DNA of 64,000 bases from Vitrella brassicaformis (taxonomy: Eukaryota > Sar > Vitrellaceae). The position numbers were made by a program, and so were the translations under genes. Under the pieces are notes generated by a model, which worked only from the letters and a program-made list of their open reading frames with translations, was not told the origin of the DNA and searched no databases. Positions 20,526 through 31,579 of the stretch are shown piece by piece (positions within the stretch are counted from its first letter, which is position 1; the number at the start of each line of letters is the position of its first letter). The stretch is taken from NCBI GenBank assembly GCA_001179505.1, contig CDMY01000897.1, forward strand, positions 1 through 64,000. Direction: 5' to 3'.

Positions 20526-23500
20526 ATGGAGAACGACGAGGGTCGAGGCGGTGATTCGCCTTCCCGGCCATCAGATCTGTCCAGAGGCGCTCCCACCACC
20601 CCGCGGCTCCCCGGTGCTTCGACTGCTGCTTCCCCAGGGAGCCACCCGGCAAGCTGCCCGATGGACAGGCTTGATCCCGATTCGTCGACAAACCTGCTCG
20701 GGTTCCTCGACTGGCGAGGCCTCAGCCGGCTGAATGAGGTGAACCGTCACTGGAATGGCGCGACGTCAGCCGAGGACAACCGGCTGTGGCAGCAGGCCTA
20801 TGAAGCCTTGGTGACGCTCGAGGAGGACGAGAGGGATGGCGGAGAGGGGGGAGGGTTGACGCCCCTCATCGACCGACCCTTCGGGTGGGGACAGAAAGAA
20901 AGGGCTTGCCAATGGGTGATGGTCTATTGCATCATGGTGTCTGTCTGTTTTGTTTGTGTGTGTGTGTGTGGATGTGCCAGGGATGCGGCGGTGGGGTGGC
21001 GCATTAGTGTGTACGACGAGTACAGCGGCAGGTGGAACGAGGGGGAGGTCCGGGCCTTCACCCAAGCCGAAGGTTTGTTCCGTGTGCAGTTTGACGATGG
21101 CAGGCTGGAATGGGAGTCAGAACAGGTACACACCTACACCCCACACCACACGCAGGAGGGAGGGAGGCAGGCAGGGAGGGAGCATCATCCATCATACACA
21201 CACCCAAACACATCTTTCTCGTTATTTGGTTTCTCTCTGTGTGTCAGCGTCGCGGCGATCGTTGGCATAATTCAGGCAAGAGTCGCATCTTCTGGCTCGC
21301 CCCGCCAGGCATCATCCCCCAGCAGCCCCCCCCACCCACACCACCCTCACCACTCATGCCGGTGCCGACAGGAATCCCACTGCAGGTGGGTGGAGGCGAT
21401 GAAGACCAAGATAATGCCCCCGAGCAGGATGAGGATGACAATGAGAATGACAACGATCTCCTGCTCGATGATGCGGAGTTCCCATTGCCGGCGCCGGCAG
21501 CGGCAGCGGCCGCTGCTTCTTCTTCTGCGGCGGCTGGTGTCGGTGTCGGTGGCTCTGATGGCAGGAACGATGCTGACGATGAGATAGATCTGGAGCTGAC
21601 GGTGGATGGGCGGTGGATCGGCCAGAACCCCCTCCGCGCCCGTGAGCCGCCACAGACACACCCCGAAGACCGGCCCGTGAGGCAAGAGAGCAGCCAGAGC
21701 AGGGGGCCGCACCGACCCCCGCCCATCCCATTCCCCCTACCGGCACGCAGCGCGTCAGCTCCGCCACCTGACGAGCCACGTGACGAGCCGTCATCGAGTG
21801 AAGACGAGAACGATGCCGCCGACCGCCCGCCCTCTGCACGGCCGCCGCGTGTGGACCCATACCAGCCAACGCCTAGGCAGGGATCGGCGGATCAGGTAGA
21901 CGGGGATGCGTCGCCCTACCTGCGGGCAGACGAGCACCGTCGTAGGATGAACCGGCAGCGGCTGCAGGAGTACGTGAGGCGGCCGACGGGCAGGGACGGT
22001 GGGCGGGGGCGTCTGTTGCCACCCCTCAAGTTTGTGCGGTGGCGTGACGAGGTGCGGCAGAATGTCACCTATGTGCCGACAGATCTCGTGATCGCAATCC
22101 ACCATCACGGAGATGAGGTGAGCAAGGGAGGGAGGGGGAGGGTTGCTGGCAGGGAAGTAGGACAATGGGTGCGTGTTTCTTGATGTCAGGTCTTGTATTG
22201 CTGCTTCTCGCACAACGGGCGTCTTCTTGCGTCGTGCTCGCGGGACGGAACGACCCTCATCTACAGGTGGGTGAGGCAGTCCGCCAGCCGTCGACCAGGA
22301 GTGAGTCGGTCACTAATCTCATCTGCTCTCCCTCTCCGCCCACTGATGTATTGTATGCAGAGTGAGCGACATCTTTAACTACGTCCAGGGCACCTCATCG
22401 CGCCCCGCCATCCCATCGCCACCCCCACCCCCACCGCACAAGCCCTTTGCACGCAGCAGCTTCTTGCCCTCGCCGTTGCGCGGTGGGCAGCCCCACCCGA
22501 GGCTGCCCCGAAACCCGCGGCCCGTCAGGCGCTTCATCCACAGCAACACCCCCTGTCGCTGCGTGTGGTCGCCCGACGACCGTTATCTGCTCGTCTGCAC
22601 CGAGGTAGGTGAGATGGAATGGCGGGTGGGGGGGAGGAGAAGGCGCGTAACTGTTGGTTGTGTGGTCCTTTGGCGGATATCTGTGTAAGGCCACGATGGG
22701 CGACTCGTTCGGCAGCCCGTCGAAGGCGGAGCTGTGGGACGTTAGGCGCAGGTGAGAGGAGGGTCGGGTGGAGAGAGGCTGTTCACCTGCCCCTCTCTCC
22801 GTCGTGTCGTGTTCTTCTGCGTGTGTTGCAGCGAGTGTGTGATCAAGACGGTGTGCAGCCCTTTCGATGTCTATGCAGTGTGGCTGTCCGGCGGGGGCCT
22901 ATCGAGCGGCCCTACTGCCGGCCCTGCCAGTAGTCCCGGTCCGTCTCCGTCTGGTCCTTCTGGTGGCGGTGGTGGGAGTGGGGGTGGTAGTGTGCCGTCG
23001 TATCGCTTCATGGCTACGGAGTCGGCCTCCTATGACTTCGCGCAGGACCGATGGAAGCAGGTCAGCAGGGGAGGGACACACATTGACGAGAGACACACAC
23101 ACATTTTGTTTGTGTTGTCTGTCTGTCTGTCTGTCTGTTTCCCGGTCTGCAGACGCTGGCCGTGAGTGACGTGAGGGGCCGTGTGCATCGCAGGCTGACC
23201 CTGCGGATGGAGGCCATGAGCTACGCCAGGTCGGTACAGTCAGTACCCACACACAAAACAACACACCACCACACAGCTCGGGAGCAAGGCGGGTCTTTCT
23301 GTCTCGTGTGTGTCTGTGGTGTGGGTGTGTTGACCCACACAGCAGGAACATAGAGGTGGAGGGCAATGACCATTTCGTGGCCTTCGTCGCGGGCTCGAAT
23401 TGCCACCTCAGCGACCTCATCTGCCTCATGCCCCTCAACAACGGTCAGCCAGCCAGCCAGCCACCACACCCACACACATACGTTTCCATCCATCCATCCA

Positions 23501-25691
23501 TCCATCAGGTGAGGGTGGGTGGGAGTCCTCCGAGGTCTATCGCACCGCCGCGGCACGGTCACGTGCATGGCTCAAGGAGCGAGCAGCACAACCACCACAA
23601 CCACAGCAGCAGCCACAACAGCAGCAGCTCCTGCCGGTCCCTCCAGGCGGCGACCCTCAGCCGCCCCCCACCCCACCCCCGACACAAGAGCAGGAGCATG
23701 CAGGCCTGGCGCGTGTGCTGCGCGAGAGCGGCAATGACGGGGTCAGAGACAGCCGTTGCAGGGGCGAGGGGAACGTTTACGTCGCCGACATCAGAGTGCA
23801 GGTGACAAGAGCACAAACGACACAACCACCCCACTGAGAGATAAGGAGAGGACATGTAATGTGTTGTGTTGTGTGGGCGCAGGATGATCGTTACCGCTTC
23901 TCATACCAGCGTGCGCCGACCCGCTCTCTCCGGGGCCGCAGCCTACTCCGGGGCGCCACAGACGATGAAATACGGATGCCTCCCCGCCCGCCGTCGCATC
24001 GCGCCCTCACCGACCACCAGGAGCCACCACCCACAGATGTGCGTGAAGGCCTCACCAGGCTGCGGCCACGCTTCCCCTCGTCCATCGTCCGCACCATCAA
24101 GCGACGCAGGAGCCAGCAAGCTACCAAGGATGCCGCTGAGGCCTCGGCTGGCCCATCGCTGAGGCCTCGGTCCGGCGTTTTGTCCTTGCTGCGTCGCCAC
24201 AGGCGTCGTGAAGACGGAGACAGGGACGGTGAGCACGATGACGACCATATGAGAGACGACCACCCCCCCTCACCCCCTGCAGCACCAGCAGCAGCAGCGG
24301 CAGCAGCACGGCCCTCCGTGTGTGACGACGACCGTCTGAGTCTGGCGTCGATCGATTCGGACTGGGCGGCCCATTGCCAGGCGCCCGATGACGAGGAGGA
24401 GTCGGAGGACAACGACGGCGTCTTCGGCATGCATCTCCCGACACCCCCACCACTCGGGCATCCACACGCACTGCCCGGCCCTCACCGGGCCACTGGCAGT
24501 GGCAGGGACGACGATCGCATGGCTGTGGACGAAGGAGAGGGGGAGGGGGAGGACCATGGTGGGGGGCCGTTAGTGGAGAGCGTGTCTGTGGAGAGCACCA
24601 ACGACTGGCGGCCGCTGGTGGTCATCGATGCGAGGGCGGGAGTGCTCACACTGCGGGTCACACAAGGTGACAAAATCAAGACCTGAATGGACGGAGGGAT
24701 GGAAAGGCCGTGTGCTTCGGTGGGGTGTGTGTGTGCGTGTGTGCAGATGGCCAGTTCCTGTTGGTCAACTGTCGTCCGTTTGAGGGCAGTCAGTACCTGC
24801 GGCTGCGGCTGCTGGACCGGCTGTCGGCGGTGCGGCAGCCGAAGCCCGACCTCAAGTCAGCCATGGAGGTGCACATCTACCATATACCCACACTCACAAA
24901 GGTGAGTGACGTGAGGAGGGGAACGCACCGACACCGACACACCCTCACACAAGCTCGAGAGAGATGTTAGTTGTCGTAATACGTATCAGGTAGCTGTGCT
25001 GAAGGGTCACGTGGCGTTCACCACCAAGGCGTGCCCCTTCCTCATCAACCTCATGGAGGGCGGGCCCGGACCAGACCTGCCCTTCCCACCCATACACCAC
25101 ACACGCGACACTCACGACCACCCCGCACCCAAACCAACACCATCATCGCCACCACCCGCAGCAGCAGCAGCAGCAGCAGCGGCGGCTCCCTCATCGTCTG
25201 CGCGTGATGCAGACGCAATGATGGACCAGGACGAGCCGTCAGACGGGCAGGAGCCCTCTTCATCCTGTGTTGAGGGTGCGAGGCGGCCGGCAGGGGTGTG
25301 TGGCCAACAGCAGCCGCCATGGCGGTGTTACGACTTCGTGGCGAGTGGCAGTGAGGATCACCGGGTGTACGTGTGGCACATGCGGCACCAGCGGCTGGTG
25401 AGCATCCTCGCCAACGGACACACCGACGTCGTCAACAGTGGTCAGCAAACATCACACGGGGGGATCAATGAGTGCGGCTGGAAGAGTCTGTATCTATCTG
25501 TGTGTGTGTGTGTGTGTGCAGTGAGCTGGAATTCTGGTGTGCCGGGCCTGCTGGCGTCGTGTGGCGACGAGGGCCATGTGTGTCTGTGGTCACCCAGGCG
25601 CCTCAAGCACCACATCATTAGACATGGCGCCAGTGCGCTGCCTTGGCGGAGAAACACAGCGGACCTGCCCGTGGCCAGGCGAGAGCAGTAG
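20526..25691 (+). CDS. FBXW5-like F-box/WD40 protein with Tudor-like insert
   Basis: Fourteen exons, all in phase, give 1337 residues. An F-box-like helix pair is near residues 60-100 (FLDWRGLSRLNEVNRHWNG, DNRLWQQAYE). A Tudor-like barrel follows (VGWRISVYDEYSGRWNEGEV ... VQFDDGRLEWESE). WD40 blades come next: VLYCCFSHNGRLLASCSRDG, CVWSPDDRYLLVCT, FLLVNCRPFE, and at the end DFVASGSEDHRVYVWHMRH plus HTDVVNSVSW with LLASCGDEGHVCLW. The order of blades and the terminal 'EDVVNSV' pattern match the FBXW5 family, whose human member has about 570 residues. The extra length is low-complexity Pro/Ala/Asp/Gln inserts. Family role: substrate receptor of SCF/CUL4 ubiquitin ligases, binding SKP1 through the F-box and substrates through the propeller. 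Start chosen at the first in-frame ATG, after the upstream stop-rich leader. Confidence 0.8.
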
Positions 25692-26014
25692 GTGTGTGAA
25701 TGCAGTGTAGTGGGTGGGTGTGGCGGGTGGTGTTTGGTGAAATGTGTGTGTGCGCGTGTGGGGAATACTTAATTGGGTGGTTAGCGAGGCCGCCGATAGT
25801 CGCGCGGCCGGTCCCTTGGTAAATTGAGTGTACGTGTGTACTATGCGCGGCCATTACAGAGGGACCGACACCGTCACGTATTCTAGATGAAGGAATTGCC
25901 TTCACTTGGCTGGCTTCGTGTTCATCAATCGTAGAGCCATCCATCCAGAGGCATGAACCAGTCAGTGTCCACACAAGATTCCACACAAGAACACGGCTAG
26001 GCCTGCAGCAATGT
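25692..26014. other. Convergent 3'-3' spacer
   Basis: 323 bases between the stop of the F-box/WD40 gene and the stop of the PRP38A gene. Short TG runs are present near 25715-25760. Nothing else is recognised. Confidence 0.5.
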
Positions 26015-28301
26015 TCACTCCTTGAGCGGCTTGAGCCCCACCCTCTTGCGGACTTCGTTCCACTCAGACACAGACAGACCATCTGACACACGCACACACA
26101 CACAGAGAGAGAGAGAGGCAGTGTGTCAAGGTACATATGTACGTTTGTGTATTGACAAACGGTCCTGACCTTTGTCTTTGCCCTTGGCCTTGTCGGCGTC
26201 CTCCTTGCCCTTGCCCTTGTCCTTGTCCTTCTTTCTCTTCTTGCCCTCCCTCTCGCCATCATCACGCCGCCTGCAGACACATACAACCATACAGAATGTA
26301 GGACAGTGACACACCAGTGGCGTCTCCTGGCGTGGCGTGTTTACCGGTCCCTGTCGCCCCGTCGGGTGTCGCCTTCATCCTCATCCCGCCTGCTGCTGCG
26401 GAAGCTGCGGTCGCGGTCGCGGCTGCGGGACCTAAAGTCACACACACTCACGAGGTGAGCTTGTCTGCTGCATCGCCTCTCTGGCTGGCCAGCAAACCTG
26501 TCTCTGTCTCTCTCCCGTCTGTCACGGTCGTCTCGGTCCTAAGCACATCACACACAAGAGAGGGGTCCCTCCGCGGCTGTGGTAGTTGAGTGTGTGTGGT
26601 TGGTACCCTTCGCCTGAGCCGTTCCTCCGAGTCGTCTCGGCGGCGGTCCCTATCGCGCCTGTCGCGATCCCTGAACCAACGGTTGCAGCACATGTTGTCT
26701 TATGGCATGCCTCTGTGTGTGTGTTATAGTTGCCCACCTGTCTCTGTCCACATCCCTCCTGCTGCGGTCTCGGTCGTCGCGCTCACGACGGTCACTACCA
26801 GCAAACACAGCACACGATCCAGGACTGTCAGTCAATGCGCTCCCTTGCCTTGCGTCTTTCTCCTCTCTGCTTACCGGTCTCTATCTCTATCTCTGTCTCT
26901 GTCTCTGTCGGTGTCCCACGGTGTGCCCCTCTCACGCAGGTCCTCCCCATTGGCCCGGGCAGCGTCACCGAGCCGCCGGTCCTCAAACGGCTCCCCTGAA
27001 CGAACACATCAAGGAATCAGGAACTCCCTCCTGTACTGTGCTGTGCCGCAGTCCTGCAGGTGTGTCGTTATCATCTGCTATAGGGCTAGCCTACTTGGTC
27101 GCTTTGGTGGTTTTTCGTCTGCCTCCTGCTCGTCCATGTCCATCTCCATCTCAAGGTCGGCGTCCAACACTGACGGACAGACAGACAGACAGACGGGCAC
27201 GGACGTCTCTCTCTCTCTTGTGGCTTATGTGTGTGGCTTATGTGTCTGGCTTGGCACTTACGTGATGCCCTCTCCTTGAGCTGCCCGCCCTCCTCGAGAA
27301 TCTTCACACACACAACGCAACGCAACGCAACACAACGCAACGCAACGCAACATTGTGCGCGCAGGCATGCCAGACTTTTTTCGTTTAGCAGGTCGCTCAC
27401 CTGTCTGTTCTGGAGCTGAGGGAAGTCGACGTCGAGCAGGTGCTCCTGCCGCAGCAAATCGTCGACAAACTCATCCATGTGCCGCACCGTGAACTCTGAC
27501 CAACCATCACACACAACGAACGATACACACAAATGACAGACAGAAGTGGGCCCAGCAGCTGTCTGTGTGTGACGCTGCTCGTGTGTGTGTGTGAGGGCGC
27601 GCACTTCCGTCAAATCCCCGCAGTCTCAGTTTGCGGTAGTCACTCAGCATCGGCTCCTGCGACACACACACACACAGAGGTCGCGAAAGTCACTCCGTGG
27701 ACAGGTGAGGGGCGAGACGACGGGCGCGATGATGCTTACGAGATTCGAATAGACGTCCATTGCCGTTCCAGTCAACCGCCTGCATCACACACACAGAGAT
27801 ACCAGCCCGCGTCTGTCTGTCTGTCTGTCTGCGTGTGTGTGTGTGGTTACATACAGGTAGAATGCGCCGAGTGCCCTGAGGTATTTGAATTCCTCGTTCC
27901 TGACGTACTCGAGAACGATGTCCTTGTCGGGCTGTATCTGCAGCAGCTTGAGCACCAGGCAGATGAAGGGACTCGGCTTGCGGCTGCCGCCGTACGTCCC
28001 GCCAACGTACTGCAGCTCCACCGCCTTGTCCACTATCGTCTCAGCTGAATGAATGATGAATCAATGATCCACACACACACAAACAGACAGACAGACAGGC
28101 AGGAAGGCACACCATCTATCTGTTGCTCGTGTGCGTGTGCGTGTGTGTGCGTGTGTGTGTGTGTGGCGTACCGGTGAGGCCGAAGCAGTGTTCCTTCCAG
28201 TATTGGTTTTGGTATATCTTCATACGCACGATGCGCGACACCAGGAACTGCGGATTGGTGCCGTGCACCGTCTGGGCGCTGGGATCTGTGCGATTCGCCA
28301 T
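26015..28301 (-). CDS. PRPF38A: Pre-mRNA splicing factor PRP38A
   Basis: About 14 short exons on the minus strand give roughly 387 residues. The start MANRTDPSAQTVHGTNPQF with RIVRMKIYQNQYWKEHCFGL is the highly conserved PRP38 N-terminus, followed by VELQYVGGTYGG, KPSPFICLVLKLLQIQP, EYVRNEEFKYLRALGAFYL, DYRKLRLRG and the MDEFVDDLL/LEEGGQL segments. After the PRP38 domain (about residues 1-185) comes an acidic stretch and a long DR/RD-rich, RS-like tail with Lys-rich KDKGKGKED repeats. It ends VRKRVGLKPLKE, typical of the A-type protein. PRP38 is a core component of the tri-snRNP/B complex needed for spliceosome activation in the nucleus. The tail is spread over seven small exons. Start codons of this gene and PIG-V are 252 bases apart, head to head. 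Confidence 0.93.
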
Positions 28302-28553
28302 CCTGAAGCCGCCGTGGACCCTTCTCCAGCAGCGGACCCTTCTCGCAGCGGTTTCAGTAAGCACCCTAGGACCCTTCTCGGGTTGCGAGCTTAGCTCGGC
28401 GATTCCGATCCAGATGTCTGGTGGTGTTCCGACGCTTTGAGGGCAGATGGATGGTGTGCGGAGGACCGACGTTGAAGGGCGATGGTGAGGCCGAGGCGTT
28501 GATTCATCTCTTTTGTGTTTCTCAGCTCATCCAGCTGCTGGCAGCGCTGTAGG
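28302..28553. promoter_or_regulatory. Divergent promoter between PRP38A and PIG-V
   Basis: Only 252 bases separate the two start codons, so both promoters must lie here. It contains the GCAGCGGTTTCAG-NN-AGCACCCTAG motif (28345-28369) also present upstream of the F-box/WD40 gene, and repeated GACCCTTCTC units (three between 28316 and 28379). The text TTTTGTGTTTCTCAG just before the PIG-V start looks like a 3' splice site, so a leader intron is possible. Confidence 0.45.
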
Positions 28554-29975
28554 ATGGCGAAAGAGTCTTCAGCATGGCGCGGCTATCTAACAATCGCCTC
28601 AATAGCAGTGGCGTCGCGCGTGGCGACAGTCATTTGGACGGCTTTGGCTCACCACTTCATCAGCGACTATGACACGGCCACCGAGCTGATGTTCGGAGAG
28701 CATCCGCCGTCCGCTGGCATCGCCGGCCGCCTGTTGGACACCTTTGTCTTGCCGCTGGTCCGATGGGACGCCCTGTTCTTCCTCTCTATCGCGTCTGACG
28801 GCTACCTGTATGAGCACCACCACGCCTTCTTCCCCGGACTGCCTTTGCTGATGCGGACACTCTCTCTCCCATTGCTGCCGTCATCAACGACGTCGGCACG
28901 CCGGCTCATTGCCGTGGTTGGCGTCATCCTGTCGAACGGGTGCTTTGTAAGCGCTGCTGTGGGACTGCTCCACCTGGCGAGGCAACTCGCGAATGACGGG
29001 CGGACAGCATTCTTCGCCGCGGCGCTGTTCTGCCTGCCTGCGAGCAGCGTGTTCATGTCATCTCTTTATACGGAGAGCGCCTTCTGCTGCTGTGCCTTCT
29101 GGGGACTGGCCTTGCTGTATCGGCGTCGCGTGACGGGCTCGTCAACGTGGCTGGGTGTTCTTCTGTTGTCGGCGGCGGCCTCGCTGCGGTCGAATGGGGT
29201 GCTGATGCTCATCCCACTGCTATTCTTCAACGTGCGCACGAGTCCACCGGTGGTCCCTATGTGTCGTGGTTGGGATTGGCGGCCTTTGATCTGCTTCATC
29301 GGCCACTGGTTGCGGGCATCCCTGCATGCATTTATCATTGTGCTGCCGACCGCCTTGACGCTCGTGTACGGCTTCAGTGTCCATTGCCGAGGCTGTGCTT
29401 TCCAGCAAGACAGCTGGCAATCATTCGTGTTGCGCCGAGCGGATGACATCAGTGGCATGATCTTCCCCTCTTCTGTCCACGGCCATGGTCACCATTATCA
29501 CTGTCGCCCCTGGTGCGTGCAAGTGGTTCCGAGCATCTATGGGTTTGTGCAGCGGCAGTACTGGGGCGTCGGGCCCTTCCTCTACTTCCAGCTCAAGCAG
29601 CTGCCCAACTTCCTGCTGGCCTTGCCGTGCCTCCTGATGGTCACATGGGCTCAAGGCGACACATGGAAGAGGACAATCGCAGCAGCAGCAGGGAATGGTC
29701 ATCATAGTACTACAGTGGATTGGCGGCTGGTGGGTGAGGCGGTGCAGCTGGCGGTGCTGGCCACCTTCACTGTCACGTGCGCCAATGTACAGGTCTTGAC
29801 GCGTTTAGTTTCATCGAGTCCCCTCTTGTGGCTGCACCAGGGGAGGTTGCTCGCTGACAGTGATGTGACCATGGGGCGGCGGGGCAAGTGGATGGCGTCT
29901 GTGTGGGTGGGCTGGTCGTGCGTGTACTTCTTTGTCGGACCTCTCATGTTTGGCAACTTCCTGCCTTGGACGTAA
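28554..29975 (+). CDS. PIGV: GPI mannosyltransferase 2 (PIG-V)
   Basis: A single uninterrupted exon of 473 residues from the ATG at 28554 (MAKESSAWRGYL; an in-frame ATG 13 codons upstream is possible). The family signature RWDALFFLSIASDGY followed by HAFFPGLPLL is present near residues 60-95, with about eight to ten hydrophobic helices after it (GVILSNGCFVSAAVGLL, FWGLALLYRR, FIIVLPTALTLVYGF). The C-terminus FGNFLPWT matches the conserved PIG-V end. Length is close to the human protein (about 490). Role: ER-membrane transfer of the second mannose from dolichol-P-mannose during GPI-anchor assembly. The absence of introns is notable among neighbours with many. Confidence 0.92.
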   Translation: MAKESSAWRGYLTIASIAVASRVATVIWTALAHHFISDYDTATELMFGEHPPSAGIAGRLLDTFVLPLVRWDALFFLSIASDGYLYEHHHAFFPGLPLLMRTLSLPLLPSSTTSARRLIAVVGVILSNGCFVSAAVGLLHLARQLANDGRTAFFAAALFCLPASSVFMSSLYTESAFCCCAFWGLALLYRRRVTGSSTWLGVLLLSAAASLRSNGVLMLIPLLFFNVRTSPPVVPMCRGWDWRPLICFIGHWLRASLHAFIIVLPTALTLVYGFSVHCRGCAFQQDSWQSFVLRRADDISGMIFPSSVHGHGHHYHCRPWCVQVVPSIYGFVQRQYWGVGPFLYFQLKQLPNFLLALPCLLMVTWAQGDTWKRTIAAAAGNGHHSTTVDWRLVGEAVQLAVLATFTVTCANVQVLTRLVSSSPLLWLHQGRLLADSDVTMGRRGKWMASVWVGWSCVYFFVGPLMFGNFLPWT

Positions 29976-30208
29976 GTGAATGGCAGAATCGGCCGAGGTC
30001 GATGCCATGCATAGAATGGCATTCAGGACACACGTGTATGTATTAACGTCCGTACCCCCTAGGTCCTTGCTTCTCACGCCACAGACGTCATGGCCGACTG
30101 AATGATGCATCCAAACAGACAGCCATATATGTGACCTCAATTTGGTGTAATCACAACGACGGCCTATCTGTCTATGGACCACGCAGGCCGGTCTGACTAG
30201 CTCTGCGT

Positions 30209-31491
30209 CTAGATCCGACCCGCATCCTTGCAAATAAATCCCACGCCACAAAACACGCGGTGGGTCTTGATTTCGTCAAATTGGCTTATCTTGTCCTGTG
30301 TCTCAAGGCAAGGCTTTGCCTCGGAACACTCTTCACCGATATGGCCGGCTTCGCGACAACGACCATACGAGTAACTCGGTAACTCGCCGTATCGCTGGAT
30401 GGCCTTGCTCGTCCCGTATTTTCTGCGGTGACAATGGAGCCCCGGGCCACATTTGAGCATCACATGAGCATCCTTCCTGGGAGAGTTCAGCTTCAGCACG
30501 GATGAAGGTTTGCACATGTCTCCTTTCTGTGCGCGTTGCTCGCAGCTGCCCGCCACACCATGCTGAGCAGCCAGCCAGACAGACGTCCATACGAGTGTCT
30601 TGTGATGTGTCCTTTGAAGGCTGCGTCTCTCTGCTCGCGCATGCCATAGGCTCCGCCTGGGTCAAGCTCTTCGACGACCTTGTCCGGCAAAAAGAATGTC
30701 CCTGCATAGGCGTATGCACACCTGCATCCAAGAAACATGCGTACAGTATGTACGTAGGACAAAATTATAAAACACATGTGTGTATACTTGAAGTCCTTTT
30801 TGGTGTTGCAGTGGCGTCCGTTCAGTGCGCAGGCGTCGCCGGTGGTGCCCCCCTCTTGCCGCACGCATTTTCCATAGTGACTGACCTGCGAGAGGACATC
30901 AGCAGACGAATAAGAAAGATGTCTCTTAAGAGGATAGACAGCTCTGACCGCTTTCCTGTGGAAGTCGGTGTCGAATTGTTCGCCATACACTCTCTTGGTC
31001 GAAGGCAGCCACATGAGTGTGTCCCGGCAGACCATCCGCTTCGCCGAGTCACTTCCCCCCCAGTCACACAGCTCTCCCACTTCCGCTACAGGCTGATTCA
31101 GAGGGCGGCAGCAGCCGTCGATTGGGTAACCCTTGTCATCAATGAGGGCGAAATTCGGTTCTTGGGAGGCAATCACAAATGGCTCAGGTTGAAAGAAGCC
31201 GGTCTGGGCGATGTCTCCCTGCATAGAGACTGGGATCTGGTCCTCCCATGCTTTGTCCCAGGCGAGGAAACAGGCGCTGCCTTTCTCGCAGCCAGCCTCA
31301 GCGTCGCCTTTCTGCAGCTTACAGGAGGAGCACGTTGCATGCTCCGAATCAGAGTTGGACAGGTTGATCAGGACAGTGGCTGATGTGTTCGCAACGATGC
31401 GACGTGTTGGCAAAGAGGAATGGGCCAGGGCAGCTGCTGCGGGCAAGCCGACACGGAAGACAGCGTGAATGAAATCCATAAGTCGACGCAT
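30209..31491 (-). CDS. Cys-rich secreted protein, unknown family
   Basis: Three exons in phase (31491-30788, 30721-30593, 30545-30209) give 389 residues; the second intron is only 47 bases. The N-terminus is signal-peptide-like (MDFIHAVFRVGLPAAAALA within the first 25 residues). The rest is rich in evenly spaced Cys in phrases such as CSSCKLQKG, GCEKGSACF, DGCCRPLNQ, GELCDWGG, GKCVRQEGG, GDACALNGRHC, QKGDMCKPS, CGPGLHC, GEECSEAKPC and FCGVGFICK. These look like degenerate repeats of a disulfide-bonded module with a 'G..C' lead. No membrane helix or GPI signal is evident, so export is likely. It is convergent with PIG-V (234 bases between stops) and head to head with the membrane-paralogue gene at 31580. 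No family is recognised. Confidence 0.65.
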
Positions 31492-31579
31492 CGTAGTGTC
31501 TCCGAGTCCGACCCCGGGGGCAAGCTGGGGGCGGCGAAGGGACTCGGAGCCTCTGTCAGTGAGAGAACCGAAGGCAATT
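31492..31579. promoter_or_regulatory. 88-bp divergent promoter with 10-bp inverted repeat
   Basis: Only 88 bases separate the start codons of the Cys-rich gene and membrane paralogue A. They contain a perfect inverted repeat CTCCGAGTCC (31500-31509) / GGACTCGGAG (31540-31549) with a 30-base G/C-rich spacer. A bidirectional control element is inferred. Confidence 0.45.

Noticed and set aside
22899-23441. Minus-strand frame inside the F-box/WD40 gene
   Set aside because: It overlaps four in-phase exons and introns of the plus-strand gene and consists of Arg/Thr/Pro shadow codons.
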